Shown here: in pieces, positions 43,066-50,809 of the stretch
How the letters are laid out: each line of letters begins with the position of its first letter
Position numbering within the stretch: position 1 is the first letter of the stretch
NCBI GenBank assembly: GCA_946220775.1
Contig: CAMIFC010000001.1
Location: 248,001-312,000, forward strand
From: an uncultured Corynebacterium sp.
GTDB lineage: Bacteria; Actinomycetota; Actinomycetes; Mycobacteriales; Mycobacteriaceae
Length of the DNA: 64,000 bases
Reading direction: 5' to 3'
Notes under the pieces: model-generated
The model's input: only the letters and a program-made list of their open reading frames with translations
Databases searched by the model: none
What the model was told of the DNA's origin: nothing
Made by a program: the position numbers and the translations under genes

Positions 43066-43772
43066 TTGGGGGATTGTCCTTTCGTGGGGATAACGCGAAT
43101 TGCGTGGCACAGTTCGTAGGGAATAGCGACTTCGCCCTTGTTATTGCGCAGGGTAACTCCGTCGCCGGTGTTTTCGACCGTCACGTTTTTACCCGGCAGC
43201 ATATCGAAGTTCCGTAACTTCGTCATCAAAGAGTATTCGACTTGCACGATCTCGTTGAATCTGGCGATGACCACTTCGTGTTCGGTGTCTTCCTCGAGGT
43301 CATAGGCACGCACGGAAGAATCGGCGGTGGCATCCGAATTCTCTGGCAGCGTCGAGCTAATGCCCGACAGCCCGGGGATGGCGTTTCCAAACGGGGAGGT
43401 TCCGTACTCAGTGAGTACATGGACGAGGCGTTCTTCAACTTCGTCGCCCATGACGTGCTCCCAGCGGCACGCTTCGTCGTGCACTTTTTCCCAGGGAAGT
43501 CCGATGATGTCCGTGAGGAGTCGCTCAGCTAGCCGGTGCTTGCGCATCACGGCGGTTGCAAGCTCGCGTCCTTCTTCGCTGAGTTTTAGCGACCGGTCGG
43601 GCTCGACGGAAACAAGTCCATCGCGTTCCATTCGAGCTACTGTTTGGCTCACGGTTGGTCCGGATTGTTCCAGACGTTCGGCAATGCGGGCACGGAGCGG
43701 CGGGATGCCTTCTTCTTCCAATTCATAAATGGTTCGAAGATACATCTCCGTGGTGTCAACTAGATCTCTCAC
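43062..43772 (-). CDS. dtxR: Iron-dependent repressor DtxR
   Basis: DtxR with Fe2+ bound represses siderophore, haem and toxin genes. Its metal ligands keep the C. diphtheriae numbering: Met10, His79, Glu83, His98, Cys102, Glu105 and His106, with the DNA-reading helix SGPTVSQTVARMERDGL. An SH3-like domain is C-terminal (residues about 150-236). The start GTG at 43772 gives MRDLVDTTEMYLRTIYELEE, nearly identical to known DtxR proteins. A TATTAT box at 43814-43809 (minus) could be its promoter. A DtxR box lies at the iron operon at 61778, a likely target. Confidence 0.97.
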   Translation of the reverse strand: MRDLVDTTEMYLRTIYELEEEGIPPLRARIAERLEQSGPTVSQTVARMERDGLVSVEPDRSLKLSEEGRELATAVMRKHRLAERLLTDIIGLPWEKVHDEACRWEHVMGDEVEERLVHVLTEYGTSPFGNAIPGLSGISSTLPENSDATADSSVRAYDLEEDTEHEVVIARFNEIVQVEYSLMTKLRNFDMLPGKNVTVENTGDGVTLRNNKGEVAIPYELCHAIRVIPTKGQSPK

Positions 43773-43820
43773 CAGTCACTTACCTTTCTTGACGCTCCAC
43801 GTTTCAGAATAATACTAAAT

Positions 43821-43851
43821 CCCCGCGACCGGCATGGAACCGAGTGCGGGG
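43821..43851 (-). terminator. Terminator after sigB
   Basis: On the minus strand CCCCGC (43851-43846) pairs with GCGGGG (43826-43821), with inner CGG/CCG pairing, followed by ATTTAGTATT. It lies about 28 bases after the sigB stop and just before the dtxR -10 box. Confidence 0.6.
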
Positions 43852-43878
43852 TAGAGGTTGCTGGAGGACGAGGAGCCG

Positions 43879-44970
43879 CTATACGGCGTACTCGCGCAGC
43901 TTGTCGGCGCGGTCGCCTTCCCGAAGTTTTGCCATCACTTCGCGCTCAATCTGGCGGACACGTTCGCGGGAAAGGCCGAACCGGCGACCAATTTGGTCGA
44001 GTGTGCGTGGCATGCCGTCGTCCAACCCGTAGCGGAGCTTGATGACATCCTGCTCACGTGGCTCGAGCGTGCCGAGAACTGTTCGAACATCGGTGTGGCG
44101 CAGACTTGCGACCACGGCTGCTTCGGCGTCTTCGGCATCCGAGTCCTCGATGAAGTCACCCAACGGTGCTTCCTCATCCGTACCGACAGGCATGTCTAGG
44201 CTTACCGGGTCACGAGACTGCTTGAGCAGCATCTCGATGCGGTCTTCAGCAATACCGGATTCTTCCGAAAGTTCTTCGTTGGTCGCCTCGCGCCCAAGGT
44301 GCTGATACATTTCACGCTTAATGCGGGACAGCTTGTTGACCTGCTCAACCAGGTGCACTGGGAGGCGAATGGTTCGGGACTGGTCTGCCATGCCCCGGGT
44401 GATCGCCTGACGGATCCACCAGGTGGCGTAGGTGGAGAACTTGAAGCCCTTCTTGTAGTCGAACTTCTCCATTGCACGAATCAGGCCCAGGTTTCCTTCC
44501 TGGATCAGGTCCAGCAGTGGCATCCCGCGACCGGTGTATCGCTTCGCGAGGGAGACAACTAGACGGAGGTTTGCCTCCAGCAAATGCGTGCGAGCTGCCT
44601 TACCTTCGCGGGCGAGAACCTTAAGATCACGCTTTTTCGCGCGAGTCAGACGTTCGCCGCTTTTCAGAACGTGTTCGGAGTACAGCCCAACTTCAATTCG
44701 TTGAGAAAGCTCGACTTCGTCATCGGCCGTCAGCAGGGCAGTTTTGCCAATGCCGTTGAGGTATACGCGGACGAGGTCGGCAGAGGGATTTTCGTTATTT
44801 CCGCGACGACGGCCTTTGTCTTCACCTTGCTTGGCGTTGCCCTGCTTGGCGTTTCCGCGGGAAGTGGATTTCGACTTTGCGCCCTCCTGCGTAGACGGCC
44901 CGGCCTTGCGGTCGTTACCACGGGCTTTGGTGCCTGAGGTGTTGCGGTCGTCTTGCTGGGAGTTGCTCAT
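43879..44970 (-). CDS. sigB: Sigma factor SigB (principal-like, non-essential)
   Basis: A group 2 sigma-70 factor for transition-phase and stress genes. Conserved regions are region 1.2 (DLVRVYLNGIGKTALL), region 2 (LLEANLRLVVSLAKRYTGRGM, LDLIQEGNLGLIRAMEKFDY, TYATWWIRQAITR), region 3 and region 4 (RYGLDDGMPRTLDQIG, LSRERVRQIE). The start ATG at 44970 has AGGAGGAG 8 bases upstream; a GTG at 45015 is a weaker alternative. The N-terminal 75 residues are a basic, low-complexity tail with a tandem NAKQG repeat. It lies upstream of dtxR as in C. glutamicum. A SigH-type promoter precedes it. Confidence 0.95.
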   Translation of the reverse strand: MSNSQQDDRNTSGTKARGNDRKAGPSTQEGAKSKSTSRGNAKQGNAKQGEDKGRRRGNNENPSADLVRVYLNGIGKTALLTADDEVELSQRIEVGLYSEHVLKSGERLTRAKKRDLKVLAREGKAARTHLLEANLRLVVSLAKRYTGRGMPLLDLIQEGNLGLIRAMEKFDYKKGFKFSTYATWWIRQAITRGMADQSRTIRLPVHLVEQVNKLSRIKREMYQHLGREATNEELSEESGIAEDRIEMLLKQSRDPVSLDMPVGTDEEAPLGDFIEDSDAEDAEAAVVASLRHTDVRTVLGTLEPREQDVIKLRYGLDDGMPRTLDQIGRRFGLSRERVRQIEREVMAKLREGDRADKLREYAV

Positions 44971-45083
44971 GCGGTTGGTCTCCTCCTGGGAAAATGGGGG
45001 CAGCTCGTTGGACACTTAGTGCCCATTGTCATCAGCGATTCCGACTCTTTTCGGGTTCTCCCGATTGAATCGATCACTGTCTG

Positions 45084-45113
45084 TACAACGTGCGCCTCTT
45101 GGTTTTTGTTCCC
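45084..45113 (-). promoter_or_regulatory. SigH-type promoter of sigB
   Basis: On the minus strand GGGAACA (45113-45107), a 16-base spacer and CGTTGTA (45090-45084) match the C. glutamicum SigH consensus (G/T)GGAA(T/C)(A/T) - N16-20 - (C/T)GTT(A/G)(A/T)(A/T) at every position. The expected start gives a leader of about 105 bases before the sigB ATG. SigH control of sigB is known in C. glutamicum. Confidence 0.75.
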
Positions 45114-45466
45114 GAATAGCGTTTCGGCAGTTTAAGCTGAACCGCAAGGCGTTGTAAAAAACACTAAAGTGCAGGTGCAGGACGTTATTGGCGGGGGATT
45201 CGTCGGTTCCCTCTTTTAGGGGGTATCTATGCCGATGATGGGAGGTGCCAACGGCTGCTATGGATTATTAAGTTAGAGGGTTATTTGTTGGTACTAAGTA
45301 TTTCACAAAGTGTCAATCAATGCAGGTTGAAGCGAGTGTAAAAGCGGGCACCATAATCTCCTGAGCAAATTACCTGTGAATTTAGAAATATATTTTCGCA
45401 GGCATGTTTGTTCTATCGCACGTCAAAGTGCTGTTTTCTGGTTTCTCCTGTGCTTAGCCCAGAGCT
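45114..45466. other. Gene-free AT-richer region between sigB and dtd
   Basis: About 350 bases with no supportable gene on either strand. It is visibly richer in A and T than its neighbours and contains a small CCCTC/AGGGG inverted repeat near 45212-45226. It may hold further sigB promoters or a small RNA, but I see no convincing terminator inside it and no known RNA motif. Confidence 0.4.
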
Positions 45467-45506
45467 CATCGGGGGTAACGTGATGCCGTCTCATTACCCC
45501 CCGATG
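45467..45506. terminator. Inverted repeat after dtd
   Basis: CATCGGGGGTAA (45467-45478) and TTACCCCCCGATG (45494-45506) pair over 12 bases with one bulged C. It lies just past the dtd stop on the minus strand. There is no clear T-run, so it may act as a terminator or a 3' barrier. Confidence 0.55.
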
Positions 45507-45512
45507 GATTGG

Positions 45513-45980
45513 CTAGGATTCCACAATCACGGTATACGGCCCCTCATTAACGGAGCTGACTTGCATGTCAGCTCCGAATTCCCCGGTTTCGACCGTCAAG
45601 CCCCGATCGCGCAGCTCTCTGACGATTTTCTCGATGACCGGTTCAGCCACTTCACCCGGAGCAGCGTCGGACCACGAAGGTCGACGGCCTTTTTGGGTGC
45701 GCCCCATCAGCGTGAATTGGCTAACTACTAGCACTGAGCCGTTGACGTCCGAAATGGATTTGTCCCGTCGGCCGCCCCACGGTTCGGATGGATCTGGAAA
45801 CAACCGCAACTCCGCGATTTTGCGGACCATGGTTTCCCATGCGTCGTCGGCATCCTCACGTCCGCTGCCGATCAATGCCAATACTGCTGGCCCCTCGACT
45901 TCTCCGGAAACCCGGTCTGTTCCGTCGGGGTCACGAACGATGACTTTGGCGTGGCTAACGGTGCTTAAGACTGCCTTCAA
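45513..45980 (-). CDS. dtd: D-aminoacyl-tRNA deacylase
   Basis: Dtd hydrolyses D-aminoacyl-tRNAs and Gly-tRNA(Ala) to keep translation chirally accurate. The two active-site motifs are SQFTL (here VVSQFTLMGRTQKGRRP) and the Gly-Pro motif near the C-terminus (NEGPYTVI). It begins MKAVLSTVSHAKVIV, typical of the family, and the length of 155 residues is normal. It lies 35 bases downstream of the methyltransferase gene and is probably the last gene of a DUF3099-methyltransferase-dtd transcript. Confidence 0.93.
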   Translation of the reverse strand: MKAVLSTVSHAKVIVRDPDGTDRVSGEVEGPAVLALIGSGREDADDAWETMVRKIAELRLFPDPSEPWGGRRDKSISDVNGSVLVVSQFTLMGRTQKGRRPSWSDAAPGEVAEPVIEKIVRELRDRGLTVETGEFGADMQVSSVNEGPYTVIVES

Positions 45981-46015
45981 GGGAGCTTTCCTGCTTTCTG
46001 TTTCGTCGTTTAAAC

Positions 46016-47752
46016 CTACGATTCTGGCGAATCTTTGCTCGTGTCTGTCGCGTATTCCCCTAGATCTGAGGGCAGAACGATGCCGTGGCGGATCAGATCA
46101 ACGATGATGGCCGTTGCTTGCTCCAGCAATTCCGCGGAATCCACACCATTGACCGCCGCGTAGAGCTCCACAACGTCCTCCAGCGGCAGGCCCTCGGCGC
46201 TGAGACCAGACAAGATCGCGGTGACATGACTGTCGATTTCGTGGCGCCACGCTGGTCCGTCGGTACGGCACAGTGTCGTGTCGTGATCAACAAAACCGAT
46301 TCCGTCTTTGTCGTCGGCCAGCAGCACGGTTTCAATGGCGGTGCATGGCCTTACGACGAAGCGCGCATCCGAAATATCAGCCCCGCGAGATTCCGCGTCT
46401 GCCAACCACTGCGACCGCGCGAACCATTCGGCGACATCCTGACCCAAGGGGGTTCCCGGGGCCATGTGTGCTGGTAGTTCTTCGACCGTGACCTCGCTTG
46501 GACCATCAATCTTCTGAATGTGAGTGAATCCGAGCGCAATATGAGTCACGGACTTCCGCGAAAGATAACGCAGCCATTCGCTAGCCCGATTGCGTCCTTC
46601 CGGAGAGCGCGGATCGACCGACTCATCAGCCAGCCACGTGTGCACGTAGGTCGCGGGGTCCACAACCTGCCGGACCTGAACGTTCACGCGCGCGCCGTCC
46701 GATGGAATCCATTCGTTTATTTTGGACGCCACCCCGTTGTCCTCCTGGAGCGCCCACGCACTCAGAATATGGGCGGTTCCACCGGGGGTGAGATGCTCAG
46801 TGACGGTGCTGATGACCTTCTCGGTCGCCCCGTCAAGAGCTAAACCAGAATCCCGGTACACGTGGTTCACCGTTGGGGGCTGGATGACGAATGGCGGGTT
46901 GGAAACGATCAGGTCGAATTGTTCGGCTGAACCATCGTCGCCGGTCACGGGTTCAAACCAGCTACCTTGTCGCCATTCGATGGAGTCTGCGTCAGCGACC
47001 CTGCTGTTCGCCCGGGCGAAGGCGAGGGCGCGCTCGCTGATATCTGTTCCGACGACGTGGGCATCTGGATACGCTTTGGCGATCGCCACGCTCAACACGC
47101 CACCGCCGCAACCAAGGTCGAGAACCTTCTTCGGCTCTGGCAGCCATGGGTTGTCCTTCGGCGGAAGCACGCGAATCAGGGAGCGTGCAGCGTTACCGAC
47201 ACCTGGGACTAGGTCGCTAGGGGAGTATTTGCGCACCCAGAGCCCCTCGTCGGCATCCGAAGCGAGGAGGAATTCGCCTGAAGCGGCAGTGGCATCCGTG
47301 GCAGCGTCACCAGATTCGGTGCCGCAGAAGTGCTCGAACACGTAGGGGCGAATGTCTAGCGCTAATTGGAACGGAAACTCCGGGGTCGGCGCGGGATGCC
47401 GGTGGGATGGGAAGGCCGCGACCCCCAGCGGGGTGATCACACCGACGGCGAGAGCGTCCTGAACCAGCTTCGGGTCGTCCTGACTATTGAGAACCCCCTC
47501 CCAGGTGCTCAGGGTGGCGGGTTCGCGCAACACAATGAGTTTCACAAGCTGGCGGTCGTGCGCCGACACATCAGAACGGTCCAGTGCTTGAAGAGCACCG
47601 GCCGGAAGCCCCATATTGAGCGCCTGGAGCCCAGCATCACCTAAGGCGGTGGTAAGAAGATCGGTGGACAGGCTGGCGTCCTGAATAACCGAAAGAAGGC
47701 GACGCACCACGACAGAAAAATCGGGGCGCGGTTCGGAAGGGGCTTGGTTCAT
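46016..47752 (-). CDS. SAM-dependent methyltransferase (PrmC/HemK-like core)
   Basis: A 578-residue protein. The central class I methyltransferase domain has motif I VLDLGCGGGVLSVAIAKAYP near residue 212 and the NPPF motif (LIVSNPPFVIQPP), which marks enzymes that methylate amide nitrogens or exocyclic amines. The N-terminal 180 residues resemble the domain fused to such enzymes in Actinobacteria, and the C-terminal 200 residues are not recognisable. The substrate is unknown; glutamine of a release factor or an RNA base are options. It starts 5 bases after the DUF3099 stop. Confidence 0.8.
   Translation of the reverse strand: MNQAPSEPRPDFSVVVRRLLSVIQDASLSTDLLTTALGDAGLQALNMGLPAGALQALDRSDVSAHDRQLVKLIVLREPATLSTWEGVLNSQDDPKLVQDALAVGVITPLGVAAFPSHRHPAPTPEFPFQLALDIRPYVFEHFCGTESGDAATDATAASGEFLLASDADEGLWVRKYSPSDLVPGVGNAARSLIRVLPPKDNPWLPEPKKVLDLGCGGGVLSVAIAKAYPDAHVVGTDISERALAFARANSRVADADSIEWRQGSWFEPVTGDDGSAEQFDLIVSNPPFVIQPPTVNHVYRDSGLALDGATEKVISTVTEHLTPGGTAHILSAWALQEDNGVASKINEWIPSDGARVNVQVRQVVDPATYVHTWLADESVDPRSPEGRNRASEWLRYLSRKSVTHIALGFTHIQKIDGPSEVTVEELPAHMAPGTPLGQDVAEWFARSQWLADAESRGADISDARFVVRPCTAIETVLLADDKDGIGFVDHDTTLCRTDGPAWRHEIDSHVTAILSGLSAEGLPLEDVVELYAAVNGVDSAELLEQATAIIVDLIRHGIVLPSDLGEYATDTSKDSPES
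46715..46734 (+). repeat. Copy of T-rich GGACGCCAC motif antisense to the methyltransferase gene
   Basis: GTTTATTTTGGACGCCACCC, 19 of 20 bases identical to the copy at 22007-22026 in miaA. The two genes are unrelated and the reading frames differ. Confidence 0.4.
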
Positions 47753-47757
47753 GCTGA

Positions 47758-48282
47758 TTAATCCTGTTCTGAGGGTGGCGATGCATCCTCGTGATCGATG
47801 ACCGGATGCTCCTGTGAAGATGATGTTGCCGAATATAGCTGTTGTTGCTGCGTGCTCGAGTCGATTGCGCGATGGGCTGCCGCGCGTTGCGCGCGAACCA
47901 CGGCAGGCTTATAAACTTTTTCAGACTCCTTGGTGGCTTCCCCCTTTTCATTAGCCAGCATCACCGCCACCCACGGCAGCGGAACACTGACGAACGCCAA
48001 CGCGGCGCCCAGAGCCACATTGTGGGAAAGCCACAGTACCCCGGCCGCGACGATGAGAATTGGTATGCGCAGTACCTGCAAAATCATGTAGAGACGGCGA
48101 CGGTCGTGCCAGTCCTTGACCGGCGACTTCTTGGCGTCCGTGATTCGGTCGACATGCCTGGGAAGGTGTAAGAAATGCTTCTTCTTGGCCTTCTTCGGCT
48201 GGTTTGCAGCGTGCGACGACTCGCCATGGGGGCGGTGGTGATGGCCCTCTTGCCTGCCCGGTCGTTTCTTCGCTGCTGCCAT
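47758..48282 (-). CDS. DUF3099 family membrane protein
   Basis: 174 residues. The first 65 residues are Lys/His/Arg-rich, followed by a DUF3099 core with two hydrophobic helices (LYMILQVLRIPILIVAAGVLWL and GAALAFVSVPLPWVAVMLA) and the ANEKGE motif, then a Gln/Ser-rich acidic tail. The family is actinobacterial and of unknown function. ATG 48282 is chosen because TACCGT at 48295-48290 (minus) lies 7 bases upstream (leaderless pattern); the longer frame to 48417 would overlap the divergent DUF3039 gene. Confidence 0.8.
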   Translation of the reverse strand: MAAAKKRPGRQEGHHHRPHGESSHAANQPKKAKKKHFLHLPRHVDRITDAKKSPVKDWHDRRRLYMILQVLRIPILIVAAGVLWLSHNVALGAALAFVSVPLPWVAVMLANEKGEATKESEKVYKPAVVRAQRAAAHRAIDSSTQQQQLYSATSSSQEHPVIDHEDASPPSEQD

Positions 48283-48340
48283 AACGTCTACGGTAGTACG
48301 AGAGTGGAAAACAGGAAGCCCCAGGGCAAGATGGAGGATT

Positions 48341-48583
48341 GTGAGTAACACAAGCACAACCACGATTGAGCGTCCCCAAGTTGATGACCAACAACAAACA
48401 GAGGACGGCACCCCCAAATTCTTCCACTATGTGAAGAAGGACCAGATCGTTGAATCTGCGGTGATGGGCAAGGTCGTCGTGGCTCTTTGTGGGGAGACTT
48501 TTCCAGTGACGAAGCAAGCAAAGCCGGGATCGCCGGTATGCCCAGCTTGCGAAGAAATCTACAAGAGTTTGCGGAAGAAGTAG
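48341..48583 (+). CDS. DUF3039 family small zinc-ribbon-like protein
   Basis: 80 residues with the family core KFFHYVKKDQIVESAVMG, KVVVALCGETFPV and CPACEEIYKSL. One Cys, the CPAC pair and a His suggest a bound metal. The homologue in M. tuberculosis (Rv2708c) is also near sigB. Function unknown. GGAGG at 48333-48337 lies 3 bases before the GTG start. The helicase gene begins 13 bases after its stop. Confidence 0.85.
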   Translation: MSNTSTTTIERPQVDDQQQTEDGTPKFFHYVKKDQIVESAVMGKVVVALCGETFPVTKQAKPGSPVCPACEEIYKSLRKK

Positions 48584-48596
48584 GTCGAAACAACAG

Positions 48597-50342
48597 GTGA
48601 AAAGGAACCTCCGTGCGTGGCAGCAGGAGGCGCTCGATCTCTACCTCAAGAACGAACCACGGGACTTTTTGGCCGTGGCAACCCCTGGCGCTGGTAAAAC
48701 GACATTTGCTCTGACCCTCGCCAAGCTGCTCCTTGAGAAGCGCATTGTGCAGCGCTTGGTGATCGTTGTGCCAACTGAGCACCTGAAGGTGCAGTGGTCC
48801 ATGTCAGCTGCAGCCATGGGAATGGCTATTGACCCGGACTTTACGAACTCCTCGCCGTTTAACAGCGCATTCGATGGCGTGGCAGTGACCTATGCGCAGG
48901 TCGGGATGAAACCCACGAAGCACTACCAGGTCGCAACAGCACAGAAAACGCTAGTGATCATGGACGAGATCCACCACGCTGGCGATGCCAAGAGCTGGGG
49001 CGATGGTGTTCGACTCGCGTACGCGCACTCTGAACGTCGATTGGCGCTGACCGGTACGCCGTTCCGCTCCGACGATGCGCAGATCCCGTTCGTGGATTAC
49101 GTGGAAGTCCCAGGTACGGGCGGGGCGATGGAATCTCGGGCAGACTACACCTACGGCTACTCCGAAGCGTTGCGCGATGGGGTGGTGCGCCCGGTGATGT
49201 TCTTGGCGTACTCCGGTCAGGCTCGGTGGCGCACCAGCGCGGGGGAGGAGTTCGAAGCCCGACTAGGCGAGCCCCTCAACGCAGAGCAGACCAGTAAGGC
49301 ATGGCGCACTGCTCTTGACCCAAGAGGTGAGTGGATCCCAGCGGTGCTCAAGGCAGCGCATACCCGGTTGCTTCGCTTTCGTTCCCACATTCCGGACGCC
49401 GGCGGGCTGGTCATCGCGACCGACAAAACCACTGCCCGCGCTTACGCGAAGATCTTGGAGAACATCTCGAGCACTCCGGTGACCGTTGTTCTTTCTGACG
49501 AAGTTGGCGCGTCCCAGCGAATCAAGGACTTTTCGTCCAGCCAGGACGAGTGGATGGTTGCTGTCCGCATGGTCTCGGAAGGCGTTGACGTCCCGCGTCT
49601 CGCGGTCGGCGTGTATGCGACGAGTGCTGCAACGCCGCTGTTCTTTGCCCAGGCGATCGGCCGTTTCGTTCGTTCCCGACGTAAGGGCGAATCCGCGAAC
49701 GTCTTCCTTCCCAGTGTTCCCGTGTTGCTGGATTTGGCGTCCAAATTGGAACGGCAGCGCAACCACGTGCTTGGAAAGCCCGATCGTACGGACGATGGCT
49801 GGGAAGATGGTCTGTTGGATCAGGCGAATCGGGAAGAAAACGAACCTGACGACCTGTTGACGTATGAATCCCTCGGTGCGGAGGCGGAGCTAGACTCCCT
49901 GATCTACGACGGATCAACCTATGGCACCGCAACGATGGCAGGCTCCGAGGAGGAGCAGGACTACCTGGGGCTCCCTGGCCTGCTGGACGCAGAGCAGATG
50001 CGCACGTTGCTGCGCCAACGCCAGGCTGACCAGGTGGAAGCACGCGCACGACAAGAAGAAGAGCGCAAGCGTAAAGAAGCCGAAGACCGTCGCATGGGGC
50101 GGCAGACGGCCAATGATGGGCAGCCTAGTGCAGCAGAAGCTCACCGGCAGCGAGTGGCTAGCGAGGAATTGCCCGCACTGCGGAAGGAACTGAACGCGCT
50201 GGTGGCGATGACTTCCTCGCGCACCGGGCGGCCACACGGAGCCATCCACAATGATGCACGGCGTAATTGCGGGGGACCGCCGACGGCGTTGTGTACTGCT
50301 CAACAACTGCGGGATCGAATTGCGTACCTACGGGATTGGTAA
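48597..50342 (+). CDS. DEAD/DEAH-box SF2 helicase
   Basis: 581 residues. It starts with the Q-motif-like RAWQQEALDLYLK, Walker A ATPGAGKTTFAL near residue 30, the DEIH box LVIMDEIHHAGD, motif III LTGTPFRSDD, and motif VI AIGRFVRSRRKG. The C-terminal 150 residues are charged and coiled-coil-like with a final domain ending in QQLRDRIAYL. The layout resembles RadD/UvsW-type helicases that act on DNA, but the substrate is not evident. The GTG start at 48597 has only a weak ribosome site, so translation may depend on the DUF3039 gene 13 bases upstream. Confidence 0.85.
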   Translation: MKRNLRAWQQEALDLYLKNEPRDFLAVATPGAGKTTFALTLAKLLLEKRIVQRLVIVVPTEHLKVQWSMSAAAMGMAIDPDFTNSSPFNSAFDGVAVTYAQVGMKPTKHYQVATAQKTLVIMDEIHHAGDAKSWGDGVRLAYAHSERRLALTGTPFRSDDAQIPFVDYVEVPGTGGAMESRADYTYGYSEALRDGVVRPVMFLAYSGQARWRTSAGEEFEARLGEPLNAEQTSKAWRTALDPRGEWIPAVLKAAHTRLLRFRSHIPDAGGLVIATDKTTARAYAKILENISSTPVTVVLSDEVGASQRIKDFSSSQDEWMVAVRMVSEGVDVPRLAVGVYATSAATPLFFAQAIGRFVRSRRKGESANVFLPSVPVLLDLASKLERQRNHVLGKPDRTDDGWEDGLLDQANREENEPDDLLTYESLGAEAELDSLIYDGSTYGTATMAGSEEEQDYLGLPGLLDAEQMRTLLRQRQADQVEARARQEEERKRKEAEDRRMGRQTANDGQPSAAEAHRQRVASEELPALRKELNALVAMTSSRTGRPHGAIHNDARRNCGGPPTALCTAQQLRDRIAYLRDW

Positions 50343-50368
50343 GAACCTGCCGAGGAAAGGAAGTCGAC

Positions 50369-50698
50369 ATGACCAAAAACAGTAACGGGATGGCTTCGGT
50401 GCCGAGCCGACTATCTTTGGCCGCGATGATCATCGGTATTCTCGCTCTGCCGGCTGGGCTTATGCCCCTGATTGGTATCGCGATTGCGATGGTTGCGCTT
50501 CTGGTCGCGATCGTTGCTTTGGTGCGGGCGAACCGACAAGGCACAGCCCGGAACTATCCCACAGTCGGATTGGTGCTGGCTATCTTGGCGATGGCGTTGG
50601 CCCTGATCACGACGAAGTCGGCGTTTGATTTTCCCGACGAATGCCAGGGTCTCCAGGGGGAACAGCTGACGACGTGCATCAAGGAACATACGGAGTAA
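50369..50698 (+). CDS. Small two-helix membrane protein
   Basis: 109 residues with hydrophobic segments around residues 15-52 (SLAAMIIGILALP, IGIAIAMVALLVAIVALVR) and 65-80 (VGLVLAILAMALALI). The pattern resembles DUF4190-type small membrane proteins. The C-terminal tail has two cysteines (DECQGLQGEQLTTCIKE). AAAGGAAG precedes the ATG at 50369. It follows the helicase by 26 bases. I do not recognise a specific function. Confidence 0.65.
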   Translation: MTKNSNGMASVPSRLSLAAMIIGILALPAGLMPLIGIAIAMVALLVAIVALVRANRQGTARNYPTVGLVLAILAMALALITTKSAFDFPDECQGLQGEQLTTCIKEHTE

Positions 50699-50756
50699 GC
50701 GGCGGGCCTGGAATCGAACAGGCCTGATATGAACGGCAAAAACCGTTCTGACATGC

Positions 50757-50789
50757 AAAAGCGCCGAGCATGATGTGCTCGGCGCTTTT
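50757..50789. terminator. Bidirectional terminator between the small membrane protein and sigA
   Basis: AAAAGCGCCGAGCA (50757-50770), loop TGATG, TGCTCGGCGCTTTT (50776-50789) is a perfect stem with A-run and T-run on opposite sides, so it works on both strands. A smaller GAACGG/CCGTTC hairpin lies upstream at 50731-50748. Confidence 0.85.
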
Positions 50790-50809
50790 GCTTTAGCCCA
50801 CGCAGTGGA

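Noticed and set aside
45408..45731. Short plus-strand frame between sigB and dtd
   Set aside because: Two thirds lies antisense to dtd and it crosses the dtd hairpin; no ribosome site or homology.
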